Shown piece by piece: positions 54,309 through 64,000 of a stretch of 64,000 nt of DNA. How positions within the stretch are numbered: the stretch's first letter is position 1; each line of letters starts with the position of its first letter. Source of the stretch: Adiantum capillus-veneris (taxonomy: Eukaryota > Streptophyta > Polypodiopsida > Polypodiales > Pteridaceae); assembly GCA_014529385.2 (NCBI GenBank), contig CM043959.1, forward strand, positions 90,826,029 to 90,890,028, read 5' to 3'. Made by a program: the position numbers and the translations under genes. The notes beneath the pieces are model-generated. The model was not told the origin of the DNA. It saw only the letters and a program-made list of their open reading frames with translations, and made no database searches.

Positions 54309-55015
54309 GACAAATTACTCACTTTGCATGCAGTGGTGGGGGAGGGTCATCAATTTATGTTCCTTGATGACATTGCTAGAACACTTGGACTTAGAGAAGA
54401 CGAGTCGCTCTCAGTGCTCGCTATCTATGCGGACATGAAGGATCCAAGTGGAAAGGCAGAGTCAGCCAAATTTCAAATTGATTTTGCTGAACAAAGTTTC
54501 CCAGCAAGTCTCTTCTACCTGGTGCCAATGATGGCAAGTACCCTAGTGGAGATTAAGTCATGTGCCCCATTTTATGAAAGCATGCCAAAAGTGTTTTCCA
54601 TCCACACAAACCACTGGTTCCTATGGGTGGAGATCATTGCTCCAACATTGACCTTACAATGAAGAAGTCTCTTGAAGAAATGGACAAGGAAACTGAGGTA
54701 AAAATTTTTAAACCTAAACGATTATCTATGTTTTTCTTACAACAAGTGGTGGTAATGTCCTTCAAAATGCTTTGCGAGCTGCATACCATGTTGATAAGTT
54801 TGCAATGCAAACTAGAGATTCTTGCAATGTCCCCATCGGTAGGGATAGCTCCTTGTGGCACTACTTGAGCCACCTAGGACCGTTGGTTCTTTGAGTTGCT
54901 CACATAGATTTTTCAAAGCATGTTACTGCGGAGCTACTCAAGTACAAAGTGTATATTAGTGGATTTTCATGTGTTGTGGGCATCCCACTACACCCATACA
55001 GTCCCCCGTTGCCCG
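54309..55015 (+). pseudogene. unrecognised protein-coding remnant
   Basis: Frame 1 (to 54662) reads VVGEGHQFMFLDDIARTLGL, LSVLAIYADMKDPSGKAES and LFYLVPMMASTLVEIKS. After a frameshift near 54635: MKKSLEEMDKETEVKIFKPKRLS. After another near 54735: GGNVLQNALRAAYHVDKFAMQ and RDSSLWHYLSHLGPL, a stop, then VAHIDFSKHVTAELLKYKVYISGF to about 55015. Codon content is convincing over about 235 codons despite two shifts and one stop. I recognise no domain; it could be a retroelement ORF or a host gene fragment. Confidence 0.5.
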
Positions 55016-55399
55016 ATTTTGACGGTCCCACATTGCCCGGTTTTGACAAAACTTGATCGATGCTGCCCCCAGTCACCCAGTCTGCGTGAAGTTGGGAGTT
55101 GATTTAAATAGTGTGAGAAGTACACATGCTAAAACAATATAATGTATACAGTTAATGTTACAATTGCACCAAATGGTAGAAATCTGAGTCATTGATATTA
55201 TTTGAAAATATTACAAATCTCAAAAAGAGAGCTTACATGGGATAATCTTCTTATGTATGAAACCTTCATTTTTCAAGTTGATTGTGAGGCTTAAATGTGT
55301 GTTTTTCAAAGTGACTTCCTTTGCATGCACCATACAGTTGCACCAAAATATCCTCAAAGGTGTCATGTAGGGCCAACAAGGCAGTACGTCATATCCTAG

Positions 55400-56057
55400 T
55401 TACAGAATCACTATATTCAGCCATAATCTCTCTCACCACGTGAGCAAAGGCCGCTTTGGGTATGATCAGTTTGGTGCTCTTCTCATACTTTCTAATCTCA
55501 AGCAAAGCCACCATTCCTAGCCTCTATCTTTGTTTGTTTTCTATTGTTGGTAGTGCTGGAGGAGCTCGCTATCGAGCCCATTGAGGAGGGTCCTTTTTAT
55601 ACTTTATCCTTTTCTCCTCATGGCCTGTTGTTCTTCAGGTATAAGCTTGTCTTTCTTTTTCTTGGCACATTTTTTGGCTCTTTGTGGAATCTTGGAAGGC
55701 TTAGAGCTCCTAGCAGCAAACTTCTTGGGCGGCTTGAGCCATGTCTTTTGCCGCCTTCTTCTATGCCTCTATCTGTGTGTGTAAAATTTTTGAATGGGCT
55801 CTCTTGGCCTCTTCTCTTTCCCATTCCTCCTTCTTCCTTTGGCTTGTCTATGTTTCCTGTTTCCTTTTTGCTTCTATCTCTACCTCCTCTTTCTTTCGTT
55901 TCTTGTTGGCTCTTTTCAATCTCTTGGCTTCTCGGGCTTTGGATTTGGGGTCACCTGGTATTGCCTTTTTCACCTTTTGTTTGAAACGAGGACCAAATCT
56001 TTGTGGTGTAGTTGTTGCGGTTGCTTGAGCTACAAGTGCTGACAGGCTGGATCTCAT
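55400..56057 (-). pseudogene. basic Lys/Glu-rich ORF remnant
   Basis: 56057-55848 (69 residues) reads FGPRFKQKVKKAIPGDPKSK and LKRANKKRKKEEVEIEAKRK, then continues in shifted frames with further Lys/Arg-rich sequence. Similar composition to the segment near 48100 (TVQTRFKRKV). Function unknown; DNA- or RNA-binding tail of a retroelement protein is a guess. The overlapping plus-strand Phe/Leu-rich ORFs are its shadows. Confidence 0.35.
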
Positions 56058-57269
56058 TATTAGTAGTAGCGGACCCGGTATTCTTCTTCAGTTATTTGTG
56101 TTTCTTGGTCACCTCTTTGTAGAGATGAGAGTGGTGGGGGATCCGGGAGAGGCGTATGGTTGGCATGATCTAATGGTGGAAGATCACCAAAACTCTACCG
56201 CATGGTGGTTTGATCCTCCCAATTCAAAGGTTGGGGAGGCTCTGAGGCATCTGGAACGGGTTGTGGTGGTGAATTATCCACATGAAGCAAGGTTGTGGAT
56301 TTGAAGCAAAGGATTCAACATGAGTCAATGGTTGCAGATTTATTATATGGTATGAGTGGTGGTGGTGCCATTGGTGTGCGTAGTGGTTTGGTTTTGTGTG
56401 TCATCCATGTGGAGTAAGATATGAGTGTGTGCTCGTTGTTCTCGAGAGGATCTCCTAGACTGTGCGAATGAGAAATGAACTTCAAGTTGTGAGTTTTGAG
56501 TTAAATAGTCCTTTAAGTTTTTTCAAAAAATCTAAAAATAAAACTAATAAATTTTTAAAAACACTCCAACAGAGACAAAACTTTGTGTGCGAAATCATTG
56601 ATTGTGCCGTCAAAAAATCACTTGGCATTACCAGGCATGTTTACAATCGAAATGATTATAGTGTCAAAACTTTATCGATTTTCCACACCTACCATTTTGT
56701 TGCTTTGTCTCTAATCACCACCAAAAATGATCTTTTGCTCTCGAAGCATGATACGATTGTGATCGCCTCACGCTAACCACATTTTCTATCCTGCATTTCA
56801 AACTACTCTTCACTCTAGTCTCCTTCCTCTCTCTGTCTCCCTCTAAAACTCTATAGAACCAGCTGAACATCTCATGTAAGGCATTGCTTCTTTTCCTTCC
56901 ACCTCCATGATGTGTATTTTTGAAGTATACTGCTTTTTCTTGATAGTGTGAGCGCTCATTCCTTGGCTACTCCAAATGCCCAATGAACATAGGTGTCGAG
57001 AAAAATTACACCATGTGAAAAAAGTATGTGCTGCAAAAAAAATTGACTTTAGTTCAAACACATAAGAGATTCAACTCTAGAGACTAAGTGTTCAACCCAT
57101 CATGTCCCCCACTCATCAACCATTTGGGCTATGAAACTATTAATTGCAAACTTCAAGGTTAAGATCTCATCAGAGTTTAGCTTTGCCTTTTTTCAAGAAA
57201 ATAAAAAATATCATCAATAAATTTCCACACACGAGAGCGCTTAATCCCAAGAGCTGCTTCATTACCTCT
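56058..57269. other. no supported gene
   Basis: Short ORFs only (for example 56098-56304, 56462-56776), without domains or repeats. Confidence 0.4.
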
Positions 57270-58700
57270 ATAGATGGTTATGTCGCACACCTTTTTCCAC
57301 AACTGAAACTCAGTGGGACTTTGGGAGTCATAATAGTTTGAAAACAAATGCCCACTTTACTACCATACATACATATTTTATTAGGACAATCTTGTGTAGT
57401 TCCATATGCCTTCTTATCCTTGGCTAGCTGAACTGCACCACCGTGGACCAACACTTGATAGATAGCCTCAAGTTTTCTCAACACTCTTTCCTTCTTTTTG
57501 TAGGCTCCATATTCCAAGCATAATTAATATGGAGCATTATCAAATTATCAAAGAATTCGTAGACGGGCATGAAGGGTGCATGCATGCACATTTATTGGTG
57601 GAATTTGTAGAATAGGATCCCAATTTGGATCTTCCATGTCTCGATTATGGGGTACACTTTGGTCACAACTAAGAATACTTTGAAACCATTATTTTAGTGC
57701 TTTAATCCTTGTTTGTAAAGTGGTTATACCTTTCGCACAGTGGGTTTACCTTTCGCAGAGTTGGTTACAACTTTGCCACCCTTTCTCTTTCCACCCTTTG
57801 ACTTGTTGGCTTTTGTACCATGGCCTTCAGTTCCCATCGATACTTTACTGTGGCAGCAATAAATACATAGAACCATCGCACTCTTCCTATGTCACCCCAT
57901 AGAACCTAATCATTGACTCTTGGAGCTTCAACAAGTCAGCATACGTATTGTTGATATCGTTGTAGTGGAAGGATTTTATGTCTTTCAAGGGAAAAGCTTA
58001 CAAAACCATTATTGGCACATTTTTTTGCAATTCTCACATGTAAGGTATTGGTAGCAACTTAAATAGTCCATTTTCCATGTGTCCTAGCATGACAATTTTA
58101 TACAAATCTTTGTAAGCCTTGAAACTTATTCATGTAGTGTCATATACCTCCATCGTCTCTTGAGGGGACACAATGCTCTTCAATTCACTAAAATACTTCT
58201 GGTGCAAAACTTTGGCAATGCTAGCATTGGATGGATCATCCAATAGCTTCACCAACTCCTTTGGATTGATGATATATTGTAGTAGAGTATGTCCTATTTC
58301 TTGAGTATTAGAATCAATTCTCATCATCATTCAAGCCAATTTCAGCAGGTTGAAATATTAGCCTGCAAAAAATATATCAAATCAAAAGCGTGCATTCTTG
58401 CCCTTACCTAGTTTGATGGATATGTTTCTTTCAAGCTCCACCACTTGAAGATAGAATGGACATCGCTTGTCTCTTACATTTGCAAATGTGGAAGCCAAGG
58501 GGAATGTGTGTGAGATGATCAATTCAACGGTGCATATTACGTGCAGTGTGTTGTAGTTGAATGTAATTGTCTAACCGGCACTCTTGATCCTTTTTTGATG
58601 CTCTGATTTTTGTTTAAGCTTTGTCATTTCATTGTTGAGCTGCTTGGTCTTCTCATTGGCTTCCACTCTGTTTTATTGAATGCCTTTCACCTACTTCTCT
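57270..58700 (-). pseudogene. unrecognised decayed ORF
   Basis: Minus-strand stretches include ELERNISIKLGKGKNARF, 58330-58130 TQEIGHTLLQYIINPKELVKLLDDPSNASIAKVL...YFSELKSIVSPQE, and 57517-57278 KKKERVLRKLEAIYQVLVHGG with KICMYGSKVGICFQT. These look like one protein broken by stops and shifts. No family assigned. Confidence 0.35.
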
Positions 58701-59142
58701 TGCAGTGAAGAATATGTATCAAGGAGTTGCTTTCTTGCTTCCATTTCATCAAAGAAAGTTAAATACAATCTTATGCAATAGCCAATAGGCCATCTCTTCC
58801 ATCATCTACAAAACACAATAGCTTAGTGACATTCCAAAATTGTGGTGATGCATTGGTTAGATTACTCACGTTAATATGACTATCAATCCATAAACTAATT
58901 TACTTACACCCAATCATCTGTAATTGATCTGCAGCATTGGGATTGGATGTGTCAAGTCACACAGTAGTATACTCCTGCTCCAAATCAGCCTTTAGACGAT
59001 ACCATTTTGGCCTGTAATAGTAATATCTTGAAAGAGATGGAGAAGCATGAGAGAGAGAGAGAGTGAACATATTTGCAACCTTGGAGGATCTCCACTTTTT
59101 GTCAGAAGTAGATAGTGGGAGAGGGAAGTGACAAGAGAGAAA

Positions 59143-59177
<35 letters not shown>

Positions 59178-59641
59178 GAGAGAGAGAGAGAGAGATAGCT
59201 CACATTTTAGAGAGAAAATGCACAGAGAGAATGTGAAAATCTTTTTTTATGGCAAGGGGAGGAATAAAAAGTGCTTCCATTAATGGCCCCAAAGAGAGAG
59301 AGGGAGAGAGAGGAGGGGGGGAGAGAGAGAGAGAGAGAGAGAGGACAGGGGTGGAAAAAAGACATTTGAAATTCCAAATTATATTATAAAATGTAGTTAT
59401 CCACATCTTTTTTTGGTAAAAATTGCCTATTTTCAAAAACAGAATATAGACATAGCATTTTTAGAAAGCCTAGCACAGGCCTTTTTGCCCACTCTTTTAG
59501 GCTTGGTCAAACTTGGTTTAAGCCTCAAGCATTTCCTTAAACTGCCAAATAAAGAGGCCATACCCCATTCACTTCCTAATGCCATATGAGGTTGACTAGG
59601 TCTTTTCTAATGGTATAACAAGACCTAAAGACTTTTCTGGA
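58701..59641. repeat. noncoding DNA with several GA tracts
   Basis: GA or imperfect purine tracts at about 59049-59064, 59141-59197 and 59292-59342. No supported gene. Confidence 0.85.
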
Positions 59642-60500
59642 TTGATATTGCTTGGCATATATAATGGATCAAAAATCAAGTTATATTTTTCAACTCTAGA
59701 AAAGCTTCTAGCACAAGCCATTGATCAATCTAATTCTGAAATTCAACCACTAGATTTATTCTTAGTAAGATCTCATGTAGATAAATGCAACCAAAGTTTT
59801 CACACTTTAGATGTTCTCGAATATAGCATATATAATTTTAGCAACCAGACAATCTGAAGACTCTATCAGCACTAGCACTAGTTGAGAATGATGCACTATA
59901 TTGAAACAGTTCCAAATTCACTAGTTTTAATGTATGCCTTGTCAATGCAAGAGGAGGAACTACCAAGATTTTACCCAGCCATCTATCCAATGTACAATGA
60001 ACCCACTGAGATAAGATGGGTTCGATCGAGCTTGATGACTAGCTTTGCGAGTGGCATGAGCACATCAACGCCTTGCGGGTGGGTAGCTTGGACCACTATG
60101 ATCAATACCACTAAAGAAAAGGATTCGGTCTCTGAGGTCAAAGAAGATCTAGCAAACTTTAGGGATATAATAGGCCAGTGGAAGGAATAGATGGGACATC
60201 TTGTTAAGTACACAAAAGATCTTCTCCGACTACCCATCCAAGCATCTAAAATTTGAGAGAAAGAGCTACCCAATAAAGCTAGTCACGAGTCAAGTTCAGA
60301 GAGATGGCTAAAATTCTATTTGATGTCAAAATCAAAGTGAACCAACTAGATCCAACTCGTTGGATCAAAACTTCTTCCATCTGTCACAAAATGTCCAGGA
60401 ATAGATTGGAAAATGGCAAGAAGCCAATCTATGGTCTAGACACGAAGAAGTACTATTAGCTCACTCCTTATTGAACAAGAGATGCCTACTTCAAGAAAAC
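59642..60500 (+). pseudogene. unrecognised decayed ORF
   Basis: 59642-59857 reads SKIKLYFSTLEKLLAQAIDQ and LFLVRSHVDKCNQSFHTLDV. 59882-60190 reads MHYIETVPNSLVLMYALSMQEEE, TSFASGMSTSTPCGWVAW and KEDLANFRDIIGQWKE, and coding-like sequence continues after its stop (GHLVKYTKDLLRLPIQASK). No domain recognised. Confidence 0.35.
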
Positions 60501-61870
60501 AGCACTGGAGCAAGAGGGAATGTACAAGATAATTATGAAGGACAATGTGGGTTTGAAAACTCCTCTTAACCAAATAGTGGTCAAGAAATCTAGGTCCAAT
60601 CAGCAAACTTGTGGACCACCATCTCTACTCACTCAAATGCTAGTTGGTGCAGTTCACAAGCCCAAAGCCAAGAAGGCATTTGTATGATTTTTCACTCAAG
60701 AAAATCCCTCAAGGTCTTTAACCTCAACGCCTTTTTATGTTGCAATTCCAGTAGGATGAGATGCAAGTGCCCTTTCAGATGTGAACCTAGCTTTGCGCTC
60801 AATGGTGAGCATCATATATTCTTTCAAGCATTCATAAAAGATTGGTCTTGGTTGCCAATATAAGTGATAGCAACCAATTATAAATGCAAAGCCACGTACA
60901 ATTAAACCATTATCAAACCATGAAATGGCTTTCATATACACACGCAAGAACACAACATGACAAAACTCATAACACTCTATCAAATTGGGCTTCTTGACTC
61001 TGAAGCACAACTGTAAAAGTTATCCTACAACATGAGCTTATTCTAAAGCATGTAAGAAGGTACGTGCTCTTCTTACTTCGACCGGAGCGATGAATACAAG
61101 TCTCAGCATCTCATGGAGGCTCACATTGAATAACACAACAACTTACTATGAGCAACCAAGAGAACTATATTATTAGCTCTAAGGTCTCTGCCACCCTTGG
61201 AGAGGAGATTCCCGTGTAAAGGAATACATATCAGGCCATTCTAGCCATATACAAAAAGTTACTATTTTTTGCAGTTTTTCTACCTCTGATAAGCTAATGA
61301 TAAATATATTGTTGTAAGATTTTAAAAAATAAAAAATTTACTTTTTTGTCATTTTCGTCCAAAAATAGAAAGTTTTGAGGTGCTTACACCCACCTAGACG
61401 CGATCGTCTCGTCAAAATCTATCCCGTCCTAAATTTCCATAAAAATTAGTTGCTTGGTTCAAATAGTTGCTACATCCGACACCTTTGTCTGTATTCCTCA
61501 AGCTCTTCTTTTAATAGCAAGTTTCAGAATTAAATTCTAATAAGCCAAGCTCACTCTAGACAATAAATTTTCATCTTAATGTCAATAGATTAAATCCTAA
61601 GTCTAAGGTATGCATGTGCATGGGCATGTATGTGCATGTGTATGTATGTCCATGTATTCCCATAAATGACCCATATCCATGGACCCATCTCTTATAGAAT
61701 AATTGACTATGAGCATGGGGGCACTACATGAGGTGTATCACCCAAAAGGGTAAAGAGGGACACCTCTAATGGCTAGGTAGGAGCTTGTGACACCTCTACT
61801 CATTATTTTAGCAAGAGGGGGCAAGCTAGGGAGGTATGGGGCTGATTTGTGCAAGCCTTGGCCATCAAGA
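60501..61870. other. no supported gene
   Basis: Short ORFs without family features. A TGCATGTG-type low-complexity patch lies at 61612-61655. Confidence 0.4.
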
Positions 61871-61882
61871 AAGCCCAAAAGT

Positions 61883-61892
61883 CTATATAAGG
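61883..61892 (+). promoter_or_regulatory. TATA box candidate
   Basis: CTATATAAGG, followed by a C-rich then CACACACTTGAG segment, as in the LTR promoters in this window. No LTR ends were located around it. Confidence 0.4.
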
Positions 61893-62052
61893 GGCATTCC
61901 CACCCAATTTTACACACACTTGAGCACACTTGGGAGAAGAGAGCTCTGGTGCTATGGCAATTAACTTGGTGGCTTCTACATCAAAGCTTTAAGAGACCAA
62001 TAACTCGCACATTTGGGTAATGTAAATCTATTGTTTAATCAAGCTATTCTCT

Positions 62053-62168
62053 CAATTGGAATCCTTTCCTATTGCTTCCATATATTATCATTCAATTGGA
62101 ATCCTTTTCAATTACTGTCATATTATTATCCAATTGGAATCCTTTCCAATTGCTACTCTATTATCAAA
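62053..62168 (+). repeat. three 38-40 bp tandem units
   Basis: CAATTGGAATCCTTT begins at 62053, 62093 and 62131, each followed by C[AT]ATT[AG]CT and a TATTATC-rich tail. Confidence 0.85.
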
Positions 62169-62271
62169 TGCTATACTCTTATTTACTTATCCTCAATTGT
62201 AAATCAACAATCATTAGACCTATTTTATGGTAATTTCTCTACATTGCAAAGTAATGAAGGTCTCACTGCTC

Positions 62272-62515
62272 GCTCGCATAATCAATTGTGGTGATTGCAT
62301 GCACAATTCTTCATCAATGTAACATAGATGCTTGCATAATCAATTGTGGTGATTGTATGCACAATTCTTCATCATTGTAACATAGATGCTTGCATAATCA
62401 ATTGAGGTGATTACATGCACAATTCTTCATCAATGTAACATAGATGCTTGTATAATCAATTGTGGTGATTGCATTCATAATTCTTCATCAATGTAGCCTA
62501 GATGCTTGTATGAAT
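62272..62515 (+). repeat. 58-bp tandem repeat, four copies and a partial
   Basis: GCTTG[CT]ATAATCAATTG begins at 62330, 62388 and 62446 with an earlier copy from about 62272 and a partial at 62504. The period is exactly 58. Confidence 0.92.
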
Positions 62516-62784
62516 TAGCTAATCATATTCAAGAATTTTGTCCGACTAAAATGATGGATTGTTCTTGCAAGTAGATATGTGATTAATCATGTGATTAGTG
62601 TATGGATTATAATGCATGTTTATTATAAGATTATGGTAAGATTAAGCAAGCATATGGTTTTGGTTTGATGTGTGGAATAACTTTATATGTTTCGGAATGA
62701 AAACACTTATAATCATTTACCCTACTTCCATTGGATTCTTATATTTTAGCTTACAATTTCTCAAGTTAAGTTAAGTATCTAGTA

Positions 62785-62970
62785 GTGGGAATGGCACCTA
62801 AGAGAACTCGCTATGGTGGATCACACAATCACGAAGCCGGAACCAGTGATGGTAAAGGAAAAGGAAAGGCCCCAATGAATGAGGATGTGCCACGTATCCC
62901 ACGAAGTGATGTTATTTCTCATAAACAGGTAGGAAACTTCTTTTTGTTCAAATGCAGCATGAGTAATTAG
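62785..62970 (+). CDS. small hypothetical ORF, possible 5' exon
   Basis: 61 residues. The first 47 are hydrophilic (MAPKRTRYGGSHNHEAGTSD, KGKGKAPMNED), then the frame meets AAACAG|GTAGGAAAC, a good splice donor, after which composition becomes hydrophobic. It may be the first exon of a retroelement or host gene whose next exon was not identified. Confidence 0.35.
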   Translation: MGMAPKRTRYGGSHNHEAGTSDGKGKGKAPMNEDVPRIPRSDVISHKQVGNFFLFKCSMSN

Positions 62971-64000
62971 GAAGGAGAAAACTATCTAAAACATTGGATT
63001 AGTCCCAATTTGAAACCGCATCAATTGAACTTAATTAATTTTCTTTAAGTTGTATTAAATGGAAGGACTGTTTGAGGATATACTGTCTGAAGTAAGAAAG
63101 AAATGTTTGCCTAGTAGGAAAACTCTCAAACCTTCTTCATTAAAAATCCTATACCGATATAGTCAAAACTCCCTTTGATATCTAGGGAGGAGGGCTCATC
63201 AGAGTGAACGTTAAAGCAGTGCATATGGATGCACACAACTTGCGGGTTTGTGCCCACAATGCAAGATATTACTTGCCGGTTTGTGCCCAGATTGCAAGTC
63301 AATCACTGCGCAACTAAAGACATCGGAAGCTATAAACTCTCGCCAAGAGGAGTGAATTCTTGGGGTTGGGATATTTTAATGAAGAAGGATCGTATGTTGT
63401 TTTCCTTCTAGAAGAGATTGTCTTGGTGCCAATTTGACAATGTTTGAAGAGTTGTCTTAACGAACTTGTGATGGAAACCATAAAAAGGAACTTTGTGTAT
63501 GAACAATCATATTGTAGTAATTAAAAAACAAGATAAAAAGTGTAAGTGTGGGGTGGAAAGTGGGGACTGGCTCAGGTTTCCAGTCAAGGATGGGTGGTCT
63601 CGATTAGTCGAGAAACTCTCCGCTCCTCATTGATAGAAGAAGCGAAACTAGAGACTCATTGTGCCAAGAGTCGAGAAGTCCCAATTGAACGTGCCTCTGA
63701 AAGTTATGGGGAAAAAGGCATTTGGGGTTTCTCTCTTTTGGAAGGTGAGAATTAGGAACGTCAAATTATTGTGTTAGTTCATGCTTTCCTTGCAAGATAG
63801 GGCTAGGACCCCTTTTCAATGGCTCGGACTCAAGCTACTTGGTGACAAGAGTCTGTCCATTAGAAATCTTGTTTATCTGACTATGTTTTTCTCAATCGAT
63901 TAGAGCCTAGCAACCTGTCAGGTACCCTCTTTTTGCCAAATGGATATGGTAACGGGTTGGGGACCTCACATTAGCTTGCCTAGAAACAAACACACATAAA
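62971..64000. other. no supported gene; one 33-bp duplication
   Basis: ACTTGCGGGTTTGTGCCCAC at 63238 recurs as ACTTGCCGGTTTGTGCCCAG at 63271. Short ORFs at 63229-63411 and 63546-63755 have no domain. Confidence 0.5.

Noticed and set aside
55544-56042. Plus-strand Phe/Leu-rich ORFs resembling a membrane protein
   Set aside because: They are the antisense of a Lys/Glu-rich minus-strand remnant; hydrophobicity arises from reading AAG/GAA codons backwards.

Overview
This 64 kb window looks like a gene-poor, repeat-dense stretch of a large land-plant nuclear genome. I cannot name the species; fern, lycophyte and gymnosperm are all compatible. The plant case rests on Ty3/gypsy polyproteins with the second, archaeal-type RNase H of the plant Tat lineage, a chromodomain gypsy element, a tRNA-derived SINE and a fragment of a plant-like RNA polymerase II largest subunit. 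No intact host gene was recognised. Nearly all coding signal is broken retrotransposon, in several nested layers. Protein-family calls come from recalled family motifs, not from any search.

Layout. 1-890: gag/protease remnant of an unusual gypsy lineage. 896-7149 (minus): Tat-like element with a long 3' LTR, RT, two RNase H domains and integrase, cut off at its 5' side by a purine tract. 7150-11290: microsatellite, then nothing recognisable. 11294-12682 (minus): decayed integrase of the same unusual lineage as 1-890. About 12728-18998 (plus): a second Tat-like element lacking its 5' LTR, whose polyprotein stays in one frame over 4.5 kb with only three stops. About 19100-25543 (plus): a third gypsy element with YMDD reverse transcriptase and a second retropepsin-like domain after integrase. 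25560-27900: noncoding DNA with five copies of a long palindrome. 27903-31952: decayed charged, coiled-coil ORF. 31953-40055 (minus): tandem partial dimer (LTR, internal, LTR, partial internal) of a non-autonomous relative of the 12.7-19.0 kb element. It keeps an ORF upstream of gag plus gag, but has a membrane-protein-like ORF where pol should be.

40171-40836: compound array of three long GT tracts with repeated spacers. About 41.0-41.4 kb: RNA polymerase II fragment. 41688-41929: SINE with a target-site duplication. 42.6-45.7 kb: noncoding LTR element with a decayed tRNA-Asp-type primer site. 46.5-52 kb: decayed coiled-coil ORF on the minus strand containing a chromovirus (about 48.4-51.5 kb) whose LTR start is joined directly to RT. 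52-64 kb: mostly noncoding, with fragments of unrecognised ORFs, TATA boxes, microsatellites and short tandem repeats.

The strongest leads are the pol-less element with the membrane-like ORF and its tandem arrangement, the extra retropepsin downstream of integrase, the two fragments of a gypsy lineage that I associate with basidiomycete fungi, the repeated palindrome, and the RNA polymerase II fragment next to a young SINE.
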